A stretch of DNA of 64,000 nt from Mesorhizobium zhangyense (GTDB taxonomy: Bacteria; Pseudomonadota; Alphaproteobacteria; Rhizobiales; Rhizobiaceae): NCBI RefSeq assembly GCF_011045115.1, contig NZ_JAAKZG010000002.1, positions 613,367 through 677,366 of the forward strand, in the 5' to 3' direction. The notes below the pieces were generated by a model. That model did not search any database. It was not told the DNA's origin and was given only the letters and a program-made list of their open reading frames with translations. This document shows positions 18,130 through 27,135 of this stretch, piece by piece. The position numbers and the translations under genes are program-made. How positions within the stretch are numbered: the first letter of the stretch is position 1; each line of letters starts with the position of its first letter.

Positions 18130-19620
18130 CTACTCGAACCTCTCCGGCAGGTGGTGCTCCTCAGCAAGATCGGAGAAGCGTGTGAACTCGCCGGTGAAGG
18201 CGAGCGAGACGGTGCCGGTCGGGCCGTGACGCTGCTTGGCGATGATGACTTCCGCCTTGCCACGCACGTCGTTCATCTCGGTTTCCCACTTGATGTATTC
18301 CTCGGTGCCGGGCTTCGGCTCCTTGTTCTTGAGGTAATATTCCTCGCGGTAGACGAAGATCACGACGTCGGCGTCCTGTTCGATCGAGCCCGATTCGCGA
18401 AGGTCGGAGAGCTGCGGGCGTTTGTCGTCGCGGCTTTCGACCTGACGCGACAGCTGCGACAGCGCGATGATCGGCACGCTGAGTTCCTTGGCCAGTGCCT
18501 TCAGGCCCGTGGTGATCTCTGTGATTTCCTGCACGCGGTTCTGCGAGGCCTTGGCGGACGAACCCTGCATGAGCTGGATATAGTCGATGACGATGACGTC
18601 GAGGCCGCGCTGGCGCTTGAGCCGGCGGGCACGCGCGGCGAGCTGGGCGATGGAGATACCGCCGGTCGAATCGATGAAGAGCGGGATCTTCTGCATCATC
18701 TGCGAGCAGGCGACGAGCTTTTCGAAATCGTTCTCGGTGATTTCGCCGCGCCTGATCTTGGACGAGGGAATCTCGGTCTGCTCGGAAATAATACGCGTGG
18801 CAAGCTGTTCGGACGACATTTCGAGCGAGAAGAAGCCGATGACGCCGCCATTGGCCGCCTTGAACGAGCCGTCGGCCTGCTGCGCCGGCTCATAGGCGTG
18901 GGCGACGTTGAAGGCGATGTTGGTGACGAGCGAGGTCTTGCCCATGCCGGGGCGGCCGGCAAGCACGATAAGATCGGATGGCTGAAGGCCGCCCATGCGC
19001 TTGTCGAGATCGCGCAGGCCCGTGGCGACGCCGGACAGGTGGCCGTCGCGCATATAGGCGGCGTTGGCCATGTCGACGGCGGTCTTGACCGCATCGGTGA
19101 AGCTTTCGAAGCCGCCATCGTAGCGGCCGGTTTCGGCCAGTTCGAACAGGCGGCGCTCTGCGTCCTCGATCTGCTCCTGCGGGGCCATGTCGACGGGCGC
19201 GTCATAGGCGATGTTGACCATGTCCTCGCCGACCGTGATCAGCGCACGGCGCGTGGCGAGATCGTAGATGGCGCGGCCGTAGTCGGCGGCGTTGATGACG
19301 GTGACGGCTTCCGCCGCAAGGCGGGCGAGATAGTGGGCGACCGTCATGTCGCCGACCTTCTGGTCGGCCGGCACGAAGTTCCTGAGCGTGACCGGATTGG
19401 CCATCTTGCCCATGCGGATCATCTCGGCCGCAATCTCGAAAATCTTGCGGTGCAGGGGCTCGTAGAAATGCGAGGCCTTGAGGAAGTCCGAAACGCGGTA
19501 GAAGGCGTCGTTGTTGACGAGGATGGCGCCAAGCAGCGCCTGCTCGGCCTCAATATTGTTGGGCGCTTCGCGATAAAGCGGTGTTTCGGCCACGCCGAAC
19601 TTTTGTGCTGCCTCTGCCAT
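18130..19620 (-). CDS. dnaB: Replicative DNA helicase
   Basis: The hexameric helicase that unwinds DNA at the replication fork and loads primase. The 496-residue protein has the DnaB N-terminal domain (about 20-125), a linker helix, and a RecA-like domain with Walker A GRPGMGKT (222-229), Walker B VIDYIQLMQG, and a C-terminal motif QDADVVIFVYREEYY. No intein is present. Start ATG 19620. It is the first gene of the leftward block ending in purF and the SDR gene. Confidence 0.97.
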   Translation of the reverse strand: MAEAAQKFGVAETPLYREAPNNIEAEQALLGAILVNNDAFYRVSDFLKASHFYEPLHRKIFEIAAEMIRMGKMANPVTLRNFVPADQKVGDMTVAHYLARLAAEAVTVINAADYGRAIYDLATRRALITVGEDMVNIAYDAPVDMAPQEQIEDAERRLFELAETGRYDGGFESFTDAVKTAVDMANAAYMRDGHLSGVATGLRDLDKRMGGLQPSDLIVLAGRPGMGKTSLVTNIAFNVAHAYEPAQQADGSFKAANGGVIGFFSLEMSSEQLATRIISEQTEIPSSKIRRGEITENDFEKLVACSQMMQKIPLFIDSTGGISIAQLAARARRLKRQRGLDVIVIDYIQLMQGSSAKASQNRVQEITEITTGLKALAKELSVPIIALSQLSRQVESRDDKRPQLSDLRESGSIEQDADVVIFVYREEYYLKNKEPKPGTEEYIKWETEMNDVRGKAEVIIAKQRHGPTGTVSLAFTGEFTRFSDLAEEHHLPERFE

Positions 19621-19910
19621 GACTTCCCCGATCTTGCCTGCTCCCTGCCGTATCAGATGCCGTTAGCGGGCGGTGAACAAATCCCGACTTATCCCGCTTG
19701 TGCCCGCGATTCACAGCGGGTCGGAAAAAACCCACTCCTGGCGAGAATCCGATTGACGCGAATCAGGCTGACATCATAGCGCAGTGTGACGGGAACAAAA
19801 CAGGAATATCCCAGCTGTTTTGCACGATTGTCATTTAGATACGGCATTGGCTCGACAACGCGCTCATGCTGGTATGGCGCGGGACGATTTTTTGTCAGGG
19901 AACCGACACC

Positions 19911-20495
19911 ATGAGAGCCGCTAGCACCGCATTTATCGCCGCCCTGTTGCTGGGCAGCGTAGCCGGATTTTCCTCAGTCATTGCCGAGACAGCGCCGACC
20001 AAGGATCAGGTTGCGCTGTTCGCGACGGTCAAGGGCGAGGGCAAGACCGGCATCGCCCGCAAGACCAAACCCGTAGACGCCCGAGCCGCCGTACCCGGCG
20101 AGGTGATCGTCACCGTCATCAAGGGCGAGGGCGTGGAGACGAAATCCAAGCCGGCGGAGGCGGGGGACTGGGTCGTGCGCAACCGCTGCCCGGAAACCGG
20201 CAATGAGGAAATACTGGTCAAGGCGGCCAAGTTTCCCACCCGCTACGGCGAAACGCAGTCCAAACCCGACGCGAAAGGCTATCGCGCTTTCTCGCCCAAA
20301 GGCTCGGACATGGGCTATTTCATCGTGCCGCAGGAAATGGGCGAATTCACCTTCACCGCGCCCTGGGGCGAGGCGATGGTCGCCAGGCCGGGCGATGCCA
20401 TCGTGCAGGTGCCCGATGACGTCAGCGATACCTACAGGATCGCCGCAGCTTCCTTTGCGTGTACCTATGAGATCGTGACGCCGGCGAAGCCCTGA
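19911..20495 (+). CDS. Secreted protein of unknown function
   Basis: This 194-residue protein begins with a signal peptide: charged MRA, a hydrophobic stretch to about residue 20, and a probable cut after VIA near residue 25. The mature part is rich in short beta-like segments and contains GYFIVPQEMGEFTF and PGDAIVQVPDD, with single Cys residues near the middle and end (RNRCPET, SFACTYE) that could form a disulfide in the periplasm. I do not recognise the family. Start ATG 19911 was preferred to an in-frame ATG at 19866, which would bury the signal peptide. Confidence 0.7.
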   Translation: MRAASTAFIAALLLGSVAGFSSVIAETAPTKDQVALFATVKGEGKTGIARKTKPVDARAAVPGEVIVTVIKGEGVETKSKPAEAGDWVVRNRCPETGNEEILVKAAKFPTRYGETQSKPDAKGYRAFSPKGSDMGYFIVPQEMGEFTFTAPWGEAMVARPGDAIVQVPDDVSDTYRIAAASFACTYEIVTPAKP

Positions 20496-20581
20496 AGCGG
20501 CAAAACGCATTCCACCGCAAAAACGATCAAACGGGCGGTTTCGGAAACGGGCATATCGGGCCATTGCCTGAAGGGAGTGAC

Positions 20582-21415
20582 ATGGACCCGGTATCGAAAG
20601 CGATCTGGTTTGTCGAAAGCCACTTTGCCAAGGAGATTTCGCTCGACGATATCGCCCTTGTCGGTGGCGTCTCGCGTTTTCACCTGTCGCGGGCCTTCGT
20701 TGCCGCGACCGGCCAGTCGGTCATCCGCTATGTGCGCGGACGGCGGCTGAGCGAGGCGGCGAGGGCTTTGGCGGATGGTGCGCCCGACATTCTCGGCGTT
20801 GCGATCGATGCCGGCTATGGCTCCCACGAGGCATTCACCCGGGCGTTCCGCGACCAGTTCGGGCTGACGCCCGAGGCACTGCGCGCGCAACGCCATCTCG
20901 AAAACATCGAACTCGTGGAGCCGATCATCATGTCCGATCAACCGACCGTCAAACTGGAAGAACCCCGCTTCGTGGAGGGCAAGGCGATGCTGATCGCCGG
21001 GCTTGGCGAGCGTTACGACTACGACAGGACCAACAATCTCATCCCGGCGCTGTGGCAGCGCTTCAATGAATATGAAGGCAGCATTCCCGCCGCGGTGCCG
21101 AATGCCTGGTTTGGCCTGTGCTGCAATTTCGACGATACCAGCTTCGAATATGTCAGCGGCGTCGAGGTCACGGACTTTTCTGACATGCCGAAGGAGTTCA
21201 GGCGCGTTCGGCTGTCGCCGCAGAAATATGCGGTGTTCACCCATCGCGACCACATTTCGGCGATCCGCGGCACGATGCATACGATCTGGAGCAAATGGCT
21301 GCCGGAATCGCAATACAAGTCCGCTGATGCCCCGAATTTCGAGCGCTACGGCCCTGAATTCGACCCGCGCAGCGGAAATGGCGGGCTGGAGATTTGGGTG
21401 CCGATCAAGGAGTGA
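20582..21415 (+). CDS. AraC-family regulator with GyrI-like effector domain
   Basis: This 277-residue protein has an AraC DNA-binding domain at the N-terminus (two helix-turn-helix units, about 5-105, including ISLDDIALVGGVSRFHLSRA and AGYGSHEAFTRAFRDQFG) followed by a GyrI/SOUL-like ligand-binding domain (about 120-275). This order is that of Rob/SoxS-type and BmrR-like multidrug sensors, which bind small hydrophobic compounds. Start ATG 20582 is fixed by AAGGGAG at 20571-20577; an upstream in-frame TTG at 20564 is unlikely. The target genes are not apparent. Confidence 0.88.
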   Translation: MDPVSKAIWFVESHFAKEISLDDIALVGGVSRFHLSRAFVAATGQSVIRYVRGRRLSEAARALADGAPDILGVAIDAGYGSHEAFTRAFRDQFGLTPEALRAQRHLENIELVEPIIMSDQPTVKLEEPRFVEGKAMLIAGLGERYDYDRTNNLIPALWQRFNEYEGSIPAAVPNAWFGLCCNFDDTSFEYVSGVEVTDFSDMPKEFRRVRLSPQKYAVFTHRDHISAIRGTMHTIWSKWLPESQYKSADAPNFERYGPEFDPRSGNGGLEIWVPIKE

Positions 21416-21424
21416 CGAGGTAAC

Positions 21425-21748
21425 TCATGCCCCGCGCGGCGCGAACAGGATGATCGAGGCGCCGGCGATGCACACCGCAGCGCCCGCGACGTCCCAGCGA
21501 TCCGGGCGAACGCCTTCCGCCAGCCAGAGCCATGCCAGCGAGGCGGCGATGTAAATGCCGCCATAGGTGGCGTAGGCACGGCCGGCGGCTTGCGTGTCGA
21601 CGAGCGTGAGCAGCCAGGCGAAGAGGATGAGAGACACCACGCCCGGCGCCAGCCAGAGTGGTGACTTCTCCAGTCGCCACCAAGCCCAGAAGGCAAAGCA
21701 GCCGGCGATTTCGCAGATTGCGGCGGCGATGAAGATTGGAATGCTCAT
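21425..21748 (-). CDS. YnfA-family (UPF0060) small membrane protein
   Basis: This 107-residue protein of four closely packed membrane helices contains the family-typical [19 protein letters not shown] near the start and [18 protein letters not shown] in the middle. YnfA proteins are SMR-like in fold and some have been linked to drug efflux; function here is unproven. Start ATG 21748. It is convergent with the AraC regulator, whose stop is 10 bp away. Confidence 0.9.
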   Translation of the reverse strand: MSIPIFIAAAICEIAGCFAFWAWWRLEKSPLWLAPGVVSLILFAWLLTLVDTQAAGRAYATYGGIYIAASLAWLWLAEGVRPDRWDVAGAAVCIAGASIILFAPRGA

Positions 21749-21791
21749 ATAAGGGGCTTCCGGCTGAGGTTGGCACTGCCCCTCACCCTTA

Positions 21792-21819
21792 CCCTCTCCC
21801 CGTAAGGACGGGGAGAGGG
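21792..21819. repeat. CCCTCTCCCC-type palindromic intergenic repeat
   Basis: CCCTCTCCCCGT (21792-21803) and ACGGGGAGAGGG (21808-21819) form a perfect 12-bp stem with a 4-nt loop. A related hairpin is found at 63932-63958. Such repeats are widespread between genes in rhizobial genomes. It lies between ynfA and the cyclopropane synthase gene. Confidence 0.75.
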
Positions 21820-21946
21820 GGCGTCAACGTTGGAGCTTCCCCCGTCACTATACGGGGGTCCGAAGGACGGGCGAGACCCGTGGCTCGCCCCGGTCGGTGC
21901 TGGCAGGTGGATGAGGGGCGGCGCGAACCCTGGAAGGAAAGCGCGA

Positions 21947-23242
21947 TTACTCGCCCGCTTCGGGAATCCGCCGCGATCTCTGCGGCTTCTTCACGGTCTC
22001 GGCTTCCGGCTGGTGTGCAGCCTCGTGCATGGCGATCGCTTTCTCGCACTTGCCGATATAGTCGCGCGTCAGCGGCACGATGTCGTTGCGGCGGGTGAGC
22101 TGGATCTGGAACACCATCAGGTCCTGCCAGCGGAAGGCGGCTTCCGAGCCGGCGAGATAGAACTCCCACATGCGGCAGAAGCGCTCGTCGTAGATTTCCT
22201 TGGCCCGCTCGCGGTTGGCCATGAAGCGTTCGCGCCAGTTCTTCAGCGTGTCGGCATAGTGCAGGCGCAGGACTTCGACGTCCGAGACCATCAGGCCCGA
22301 CTTTTCGATATGCGGCAGCACTTCCGACAACGCGGGGATGTAGCCGCCGGGGAAGATGTGCTTGCGGATGAAGGCATTGGTGGCCGAGGGCGGACCGCTG
22401 CGGCCGATCGAATGCAGCACCATGACGCCGTCGGGCTTCAGCAGCGTCGCGACCTTGTCGAAGAAGGTGCGGTAGTGGTTGACGCCGACATGCTCGAACA
22501 TGCCGACCGAAACGATGCGGTCGAAACGCTCGGTCAGGTGGCGATAGTCGCGAAGCTCGAAATGGACGTGGTTTTCCAGCCCTTCTTCATGCGCGCGCTC
22601 GGTGGCGACCGCATGCTGCTCGGTCGACAGTGTCACGCCGAGAACGTCCGCATCGAAGGTGCGGGCGAGATAAAGGCCGAGGCCGCCCCAGCCGGAGCCG
22701 ATATCGAGCACATTCTGGCCGGGCTTGATGCGCAGCTTGGCGGCGATATGCCTTTTCTTGGCGAGTTGGGCTTCCTCCAGCGTCATGTCCGGCCGCTCGA
22801 AATAGGCGCAGGAATACTGCATGTCGTCGTCGAGGAAGAGCTTGTAGAGCTCGCCCGAGAGATCGTAATGGCGCTGGACGTTGCGCCGGGAACGGCCGGT
22901 GCTGTTCAACTGGTAGAAGCGGCGGAAGGCATGGCGCAGGCCCTCGACGGCCTTCGTCCACGATGCCTCGATGCCGCCCGGACCCATATTCTGGAAAGCC
23001 ACGCGCAACACGCCGAGAATGTCGCCTTCGACGACGTCCAGTTCGCCTTCCATGAAGGCTTCCGGCAGCGCCAGCATGGGGTCGAAGGCGATGGCGCGCT
23101 CGGCATGGCGCGTGTTGATGACGACATGGACGGGCTCGCCGCTGCCGTCGCCGAAAGTGTGGGTGGAGCCGTTCGGTCCGGTGACGGTGAGGTTACCGGT
23201 GCGAACGAGACGTTCAATTACACGTTGAAGCAGAATGTTCAT
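21947..23242 (-). CDS. cfa: Cyclopropane-fatty-acyl-phospholipid synthase family methyltransferase
   Basis: Adds a methylene group from S-adenosylmethionine to unsaturated acyl chains of membrane phospholipids, usually on entry to stationary phase or acid stress. The 431-residue protein shows the family segment QYSCAYF at 142-148 (C145), NVQRHYDLS at 121-129 and the SAM-binding motif VLDIGSGWGGLG at 178-189. Length fits rhizobial Cfa proteins, which are somewhat longer than E. coli Cfa, with an extra C-terminal tail. Rhizobia carry several paralogues, so the symbol is a family label. Start ATG 23242. Confidence 0.9.
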   Translation of the reverse strand: MNILLQRVIERLVRTGNLTVTGPNGSTHTFGDGSGEPVHVVINTRHAERAIAFDPMLALPEAFMEGELDVVEGDILGVLRVAFQNMGPGGIEASWTKAVEGLRHAFRRFYQLNSTGRSRRNVQRHYDLSGELYKLFLDDDMQYSCAYFERPDMTLEEAQLAKKRHIAAKLRIKPGQNVLDIGSGWGGLGLYLARTFDADVLGVTLSTEQHAVATERAHEEGLENHVHFELRDYRHLTERFDRIVSVGMFEHVGVNHYRTFFDKVATLLKPDGVMVLHSIGRSGPPSATNAFIRKHIFPGGYIPALSEVLPHIEKSGLMVSDVEVLRLHYADTLKNWRERFMANRERAKEIYDERFCRMWEFYLAGSEAAFRWQDLMVFQIQLTRRNDIVPLTRDYIGKCEKAIAMHEAAHQPEAETVKKPQRSRRIPEAGE

Positions 23243-23324
23243 GCCAAGGCACCCGATGCTGATTTCAATATGGGGTCGACATCATTCTGCGTCAAAGAGC
23301 CACGGCTGAAAATGTTCCAGCTTG

Positions 23325-23356
23325 TACAAAAAAGCCCGGGTTTTCACCCGGGCTTT
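23325..23356 (-). terminator. Rho-independent terminator of the rpsF-rpsR-rplI operon
   Basis: Read leftward, AAAGCCCGGG (23356-23347) pairs with CCCGGGCTTT (23340-23331) around a 6-nt loop, followed by a run of T (stem plus TTT to 23328). It lies 41 bp after the rplI stop and is a strong intrinsic terminator for that strand. Confidence 0.85.
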
Positions 23357-23397
23357 GGTCCAGTTCACGAATGAACAATCCGCTTTTTAAAGCGTGA

Positions 23398-23970
23398 TCA
23401 GGCTTCCTCGCCTTCTTCGTTCGGGTCGAAGAAGTTGTCGGGGCGGGCGTTCTCGTTGATGTCGTCGCCGTAGATGGCTTCGGCCGAATCCAGCTTCTCG
23501 CCGGCTGCCTGGCGCTCGGCTTCGTCGGCCGTGCGGGCGATGTTCAGCGTGATGGTGACTTCGACTTCCGGATGCAGCGCAATCGCCACATTGGTCAGGC
23601 CGATGGTCTTGATCGGCTGGTTGAGCTCGACCTGGTTGCGGTTGACCGAGAAGCCTTCGGCGGTGACGATGTCGGAGATGTCGCGGGTCGAGACCGAACC
23701 GTAGAGCTGGCCGGTTTCGCCGGCCGAACGCACGACGGTGAAGGTCTTACCGTCGAGGCGGTCTGCGATTTCCTGGGCTTCGGACTTGCGCTCGAGGTTG
23801 CGGGCTTCGAGCTGGGCGCGCTGGCCTTCGAACTTGTTCTTGTTGGTTTCGTTGGCGCGAAGCGCCTTGCCCTGCGGCAGCAGGAAGTTACGGGCAAAGC
23901 CGTCCTTGACCTTGACGGTGTCGCCCATCTGGCCGAGGCGGGAAATACGTTCGAGAAGAATGACTTGCAT
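23398..23970 (-). CDS. rplI: 50S ribosomal protein L9
   Basis: This 190-residue protein begins with the L9 signature [20 protein letters not shown] and continues through the conserved [12 protein letters not shown] segment, then the long connecting helix and a C-terminal globular domain. It is longer than E. coli L9 because of an acidic C-terminal tail ([20 protein letters not shown]), typical of alphaproteobacteria. Binds 23S rRNA at the base of the L1 stalk. It is the last gene of the operon, with a terminator after it. Confidence 0.97.
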   Translation of the reverse strand: MQVILLERISRLGQMGDTVKVKDGFARNFLLPQGKALRANETNKNKFEGQRAQLEARNLERKSEAQEIADRLDGKTFTVVRSAGETGQLYGSVSTRDISDIVTAEGFSVNRNQVELNQPIKTIGLTNVAIALHPEVEVTITLNIARTADEAERQAAGEKLDSAEAIYGDDINENARPDNFFDPNEEGEEA

Positions 23971-24151
23971 GGTTCTGATCCTTGTTCGGTTTCGGCTTTC
24001 GCCGGAAATGATCGGAACAGGTCAGGACGCAGAGAGGGCGTTGCCGCCGGTGTCGCTGTCCTGCCTGTCGCGGCAGTTAGAGATCGTTACCGATCCCAAC
24101 TCGGGATTTTACGCAGCTCCTGATCCGCGCCCGTCGCGGAGGAGAGTGTGA

Positions 24152-24169
24152 TGGGCGGCAAACCGCCCA
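24152..24169 (-). other. Hairpin in the rpsR-rplI intercistronic spacer
   Basis: GGGCGG (24153-24158) and CCGCCC (24163-24168), extended by one T-A pair, form a stable hairpin 14 bp after the rpsR stop. There is no T-run, so it looks more like an mRNA-processing or stability element than a terminator. The remaining 212-bp spacer has no gene that I can see. Confidence 0.45.
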
Positions 24170-24182
24170 CCACGGAAAGCTA

Positions 24183-24431
24183 TTACTTCACCACGTAGGG
24201 CAGCAGGCCGAGGAAACGGGCGCGCTTGATCGCCTTGGCGAGTTCGCGCTGCTTCTTCTGGCTGACGGCGGTGATGCGCGACGGCACGATCTTGCCGCGC
24301 TCGGAAATGTAGCGCTGCAGCAGACGCACGTCCTTGTAATCGATCTTCGGAGCGTTGGCGCCGGAGAACGGGCAGGTCTTGCGGCGGCGATGGAACGGGC
24401 GCCGGGTCGGGATCTGATTGATGTCGACCAT
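24183..24431 (-). CDS. rpsR: 30S ribosomal protein S18
   Basis: This 82-residue protein has the S18 core [18 protein letters not shown] and the C-terminal [20 protein letters not shown] helix. It partners S6 on the 30S platform. The start ATG at 24431 overlaps the rpsF stop in TAATG, so translation is coupled, as expected for subunits made in equal amounts. Confidence 0.97.
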   Translation of the reverse strand: MVDINQIPTRRPFHRRRKTCPFSGANAPKIDYKDVRLLQRYISERGKIVPSRITAVSQKKQRELAKAIKRARFLGLLPYVVK

Positions 24432-24955
24432 TATTCTGCAGCTCCTGCCTCATCGCGCGGCCGGCGCGGAGCGCCGTCACGGTCACCAAAATTGCGCGGG
24501 CCACGATCGCCACCGCCATCGCGGTCGCCGAAGCTGCGCGGACCACGATCGCCGCGGTCACGGTCGCCGAAGCTGCGGTTCGGGCGGTCGCCACGATCGC
24601 CGAAGCCGCGGTCGCCACGCTCGGAGCGCTCTTCGCGCTTCTGCATCATGGCGGAGACGCCTTCTTCATGAGCCTCGACCTTGACGGTCAGGAAGCGCAG
24701 GACGTCTTCGGAAAGACCCATCTGGCGCTCCATCTCGTTGAGAGCGGCCGGCGGGCAGGTGAGATCCATAAGCGTGTAATACGCCTTGCGGTTCTTCTTG
24801 ACGCGGTAGGTGAGGGACTTCAGTCCCCAGTTCTCGACCCGGCCAACGGACCCGCCATGCGAGGAGATGACACCCTTGTAGTGTTCCACAAGCGCGTCGA
24901 CCTGCTGCTGCGAGAGGTCTTGCCGGGCAAGAAACACATGTTCGTATAGAGCCAT
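24431..24955 (-). CDS. rpsF: 30S ribosomal protein S6 with a long RGD/FGD-rich tail
   Basis: Residues 1 to about 105 are a normal S6 fold ([20 protein letters not shown] onward). Residues from about 108 to 174 form a low-complexity, highly charged tail made of repeated [14 protein letters not shown] units. E. coli S6 has a short tail that is modified by RimK; many alphaproteobacterial S6 proteins have Arg/Gly/Asp-rich tails, but this one looks long. The repeats may expand or contract by slippage. It is the first gene of the operon, with a candidate promoter at 25177-25205. Confidence 0.96.
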   Translation of the reverse strand: MALYEHVFLARQDLSQQQVDALVEHYKGVISSHGGSVGRVENWGLKSLTYRVKKNRKAYYTLMDLTCPPAALNEMERQMGLSEDVLRFLTVKVEAHEEGVSAMMQKREERSERGDRGFGDRGDRPNRSFGDRDRGDRGPRSFGDRDGGGDRGPRNFGDRDGAPRRPRDEAGAAE

Positions 24956-24983
24956 TGTTCTTTGCCTTTCTTCGTTTCCCTGT

Positions 24984-25005
24984 CCGGTTCCCGGCGGCTA
25001 AAGCC
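24984..25005 (-). promoter_or_regulatory. Candidate S6:S18 regulatory hairpins in the rpsF leader
   Basis: Just upstream of rpsF, CCGG-ttc-CCGG (24984-24994) and GGCT-aa-AGCC (24996-25005) are two small adjacent inverted repeats rich in CCG. In many bacteria the S6:S18 complex binds a CCG-containing bulged stem in its own leader to control the operon. The match is to general features only; no structure model was calculated. Confidence 0.3.
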
Positions 25006-25176
25006 TCTGCAACTTCTCTTTGACCTGCAAGAGCAGGGAAGAAAGGAGCATGACGAGACGGTCGAGAGCGGAGACACGGGAGGCGGGAGCACTTTTTGCT
25101 TCACACGGCGGCTTTCCTTGCGAAAAACCTCCGGCCCTCCGTTCAGCCCCCAGCTGGGACCGGCAGATTGCGGGCG

Positions 25177-25205
25177 TCTATACAGCATTCTGACCGGAAG
25201 GCAAG
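25177..25205 (-). promoter_or_regulatory. Candidate sigma-70 promoter of rpsF operon
   Basis: On the minus strand, CTTGCC (25205-25200), a 17-bp spacer and TATAGA (25182-25177) match rhizobial housekeeping promoters (about CTTGAC-N17-CTATAT). Transcription would start near 25170, giving a leader of about 215 nt before rpsF, long enough for a regulatory structure. Confidence 0.5.
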
Positions 25206-25407
25206 GGCGGGGCCTGATCGCCGGTCCGGCGCCGGCTTTCGGGCTCAAGGCATCGAACGTAGAAAATTGCGCGCGCTCTGCCAATGCATCCTTAACCACC
25301 GCGCGAAATTGCGGGCAAGGGTACCCCGAAAATCAACGATCTCTTCACCCTGTTCACTCAGAAATCACGGTAATTGGCCAACTTGGGCGATCCGGGGGTA
25401 CACTTTT

Positions 25408-27063
25408 ATGCTCGTCACGCGGTTCTGGCGCTCGACCAGCGGCAACTTCGCCATGATGTTCGCCGTGTCGCTGCCCGTCATGCTAACCGGCGTCGGCTTT
25501 GCGCTCGACGTCTCCAACCTGATGTCGGCCAAATCCAGCCTGCAGAACGCGCTCGATTCGGCCGTGCTCGCCGCTTCCCGGCTGGCCGACAAGTCGACAT
25601 CGCGCGACGATCTTTTCGACGGTTATTTCAAGGCCAACACAAACGGCCAGGGCAGCCTCGTCAACCCGTCTGCTCATCTGACGGTGGAGCAGGGCGTCAA
25701 CTACATCAAGACCACTGCGACGGCCACGGCGGAGGTCGCCCTTAATTTCAGCTTCGTCTTCGGCAAGAGCGGGCATCTCTCAGTCAAGGCCAGCGCCTAT
25801 GAATCGACAGCAAAGCTGGAAGTGGCGATGGTGCTCGACAACACCGGTTCCATGGGCGACGCCAATATGAAGGCACTGCGCGACGGCGCGACGCAACTCG
25901 TCAACATTCTCAAGCAAGCCAAGACGGAAAAGCCGGAACGCGAAATCCGCGTGGCGCTGGTGCCGTTCGTGACGGCGGTGAACATCAACGGCGTCGGCTT
26001 CAAGGACGAGTGGATCGACAAGCGGACAATTGTTCCGAAGGACGACAAAAGCACCAACGGAAACAATTTTGCCACCTACGCTGACGGTAGGCGCTATGGT
26101 CACTGGGATCTTTTCGTCAACAAGCTGAAGGTGGAATGGAAAGGCTGCGTGGAAGCCCGCACTTCGAAGTTCAACGCGGATGGCACTCCAAACCTGACCA
26201 CTGACGCGTTAAATCTGGACGACACGCCGCCGGCCAAGCTCGTCTATACCGCGGCCGATCAAACGGGTAACGTAAAACCCGAGACTGTGTTCGTGCCCTA
26301 TTTCGCGCCTGACGAACCCGGCGCTGCAAAAGCTTCCCCCAACAGCGCCACTGCGTTCAACAACAGCTACCTCAGCGACGGCAATAAAGCGGCGACGAAG
26401 GTTCTGCAAAAAACGCAGCAAATGGCTGTGGCTAAATACTCCAACGTCAGCATCAGGAATACTGCGGTGATCAACACGGCAGCTCCGGCAACAACCGGAC
26501 CGAACTATGCCTGTCCGACCCCGATCGCGCCGCTGACCACCGATCTGGAGAGCCTCAAGACCGACATCAGCAAGATGGTATACTGGTATGGCTCGGGAAC
26601 GAACGTGTCCGAGGGATTGGCGTGGGGCTATCGCGTCCTGTCGCCGGGCGAGCCCTACGACCAGGGTGACGCTTTCAATTCGGACCAGACGTCCAAGGTC
26701 GTGGTCGTGTTCACTGATGGCGAGAACAACGTTTTCGGCGCATCGAGCGAACTGGCCAATCAGTCCGACTACGGCGCTTACGGATATTTCGACACCTACC
26801 GCATGGGCACGAGCAGCTCGACCAGGGCCACTGCCTTGACCAACGTCAACACCTGGACGGATGCCATGTGCACGCGCCTGAAGAACCAGGGCGTCAAGGT
26901 GTTCACCGTCGTTCTGGGTGCCGACACGGCTGCAAATCGCAAGCTCTACAGCGGCTGTGCCTCTACGCCGGCGAACTACTATCCGACCAAGGATGCCACC
27001 CAGCTCAAGGCGGCCTTCGACAACATCGCCTATGCGATTACGGACCTTTACGTTACGAACTGA
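25408..27063 (+). CDS. TadE/TadG-like pilus assembly protein with von Willebrand A domain
   Basis: This 551-residue protein starts with the TadG-type N-terminal segment MLVTRFWRSTSGNFAMMFAV and one membrane helix (about 12-32), followed by a large periplasmic part containing a VWA domain. The metal-ion-dependent adhesion site begins D144-N-T-G-S148 (VLDNTGSMG) and a second element is VVVFTDGENN. TadG proteins act in Flp/Tad pilus assembly, but no other tad genes are in the window, so it is an orphan copy with unknown role. Start ATG 25408 (with upstream GGGGG) was chosen because the protein then begins at the conserved motif. Confidence 0.85.
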   Translation: MLVTRFWRSTSGNFAMMFAVSLPVMLTGVGFALDVSNLMSAKSSLQNALDSAVLAASRLADKSTSRDDLFDGYFKANTNGQGSLVNPSAHLTVEQGVNYIKTTATATAEVALNFSFVFGKSGHLSVKASAYESTAKLEVAMVLDNTGSMGDANMKALRDGATQLVNILKQAKTEKPEREIRVALVPFVTAVNINGVGFKDEWIDKRTIVPKDDKSTNGNNFATYADGRRYGHWDLFVNKLKVEWKGCVEARTSKFNADGTPNLTTDALNLDDTPPAKLVYTAADQTGNVKPETVFVPYFAPDEPGAAKASPNSATAFNNSYLSDGNKAATKVLQKTQQMAVAKYSNVSIRNTAVINTAAPATTGPNYACPTPIAPLTTDLESLKTDISKMVYWYGSGTNVSEGLAWGYRVLSPGEPYDQGDAFNSDQTSKVVVVFTDGENNVFGASSELANQSDYGAYGYFDTYRMGTSSSTRATALTNVNTWTDAMCTRLKNQGVKVFTVVLGADTAANRKLYSGCASTPANYYPTKDATQLKAAFDNIAYAITDLYVTN

Positions 27064-27135
27064 CGGTTTTTCTTCACGCAATTCCGGACGGAAAACCGCC
27101 ACACACTTTTCCTGGAATCGCCGCCGCCGTAAGTC

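Noticed and set aside
18151..19779. A 542-codon open frame on the plus strand
   Set aside because: Exact antisense shadow of dnaB, without recognisable domains.
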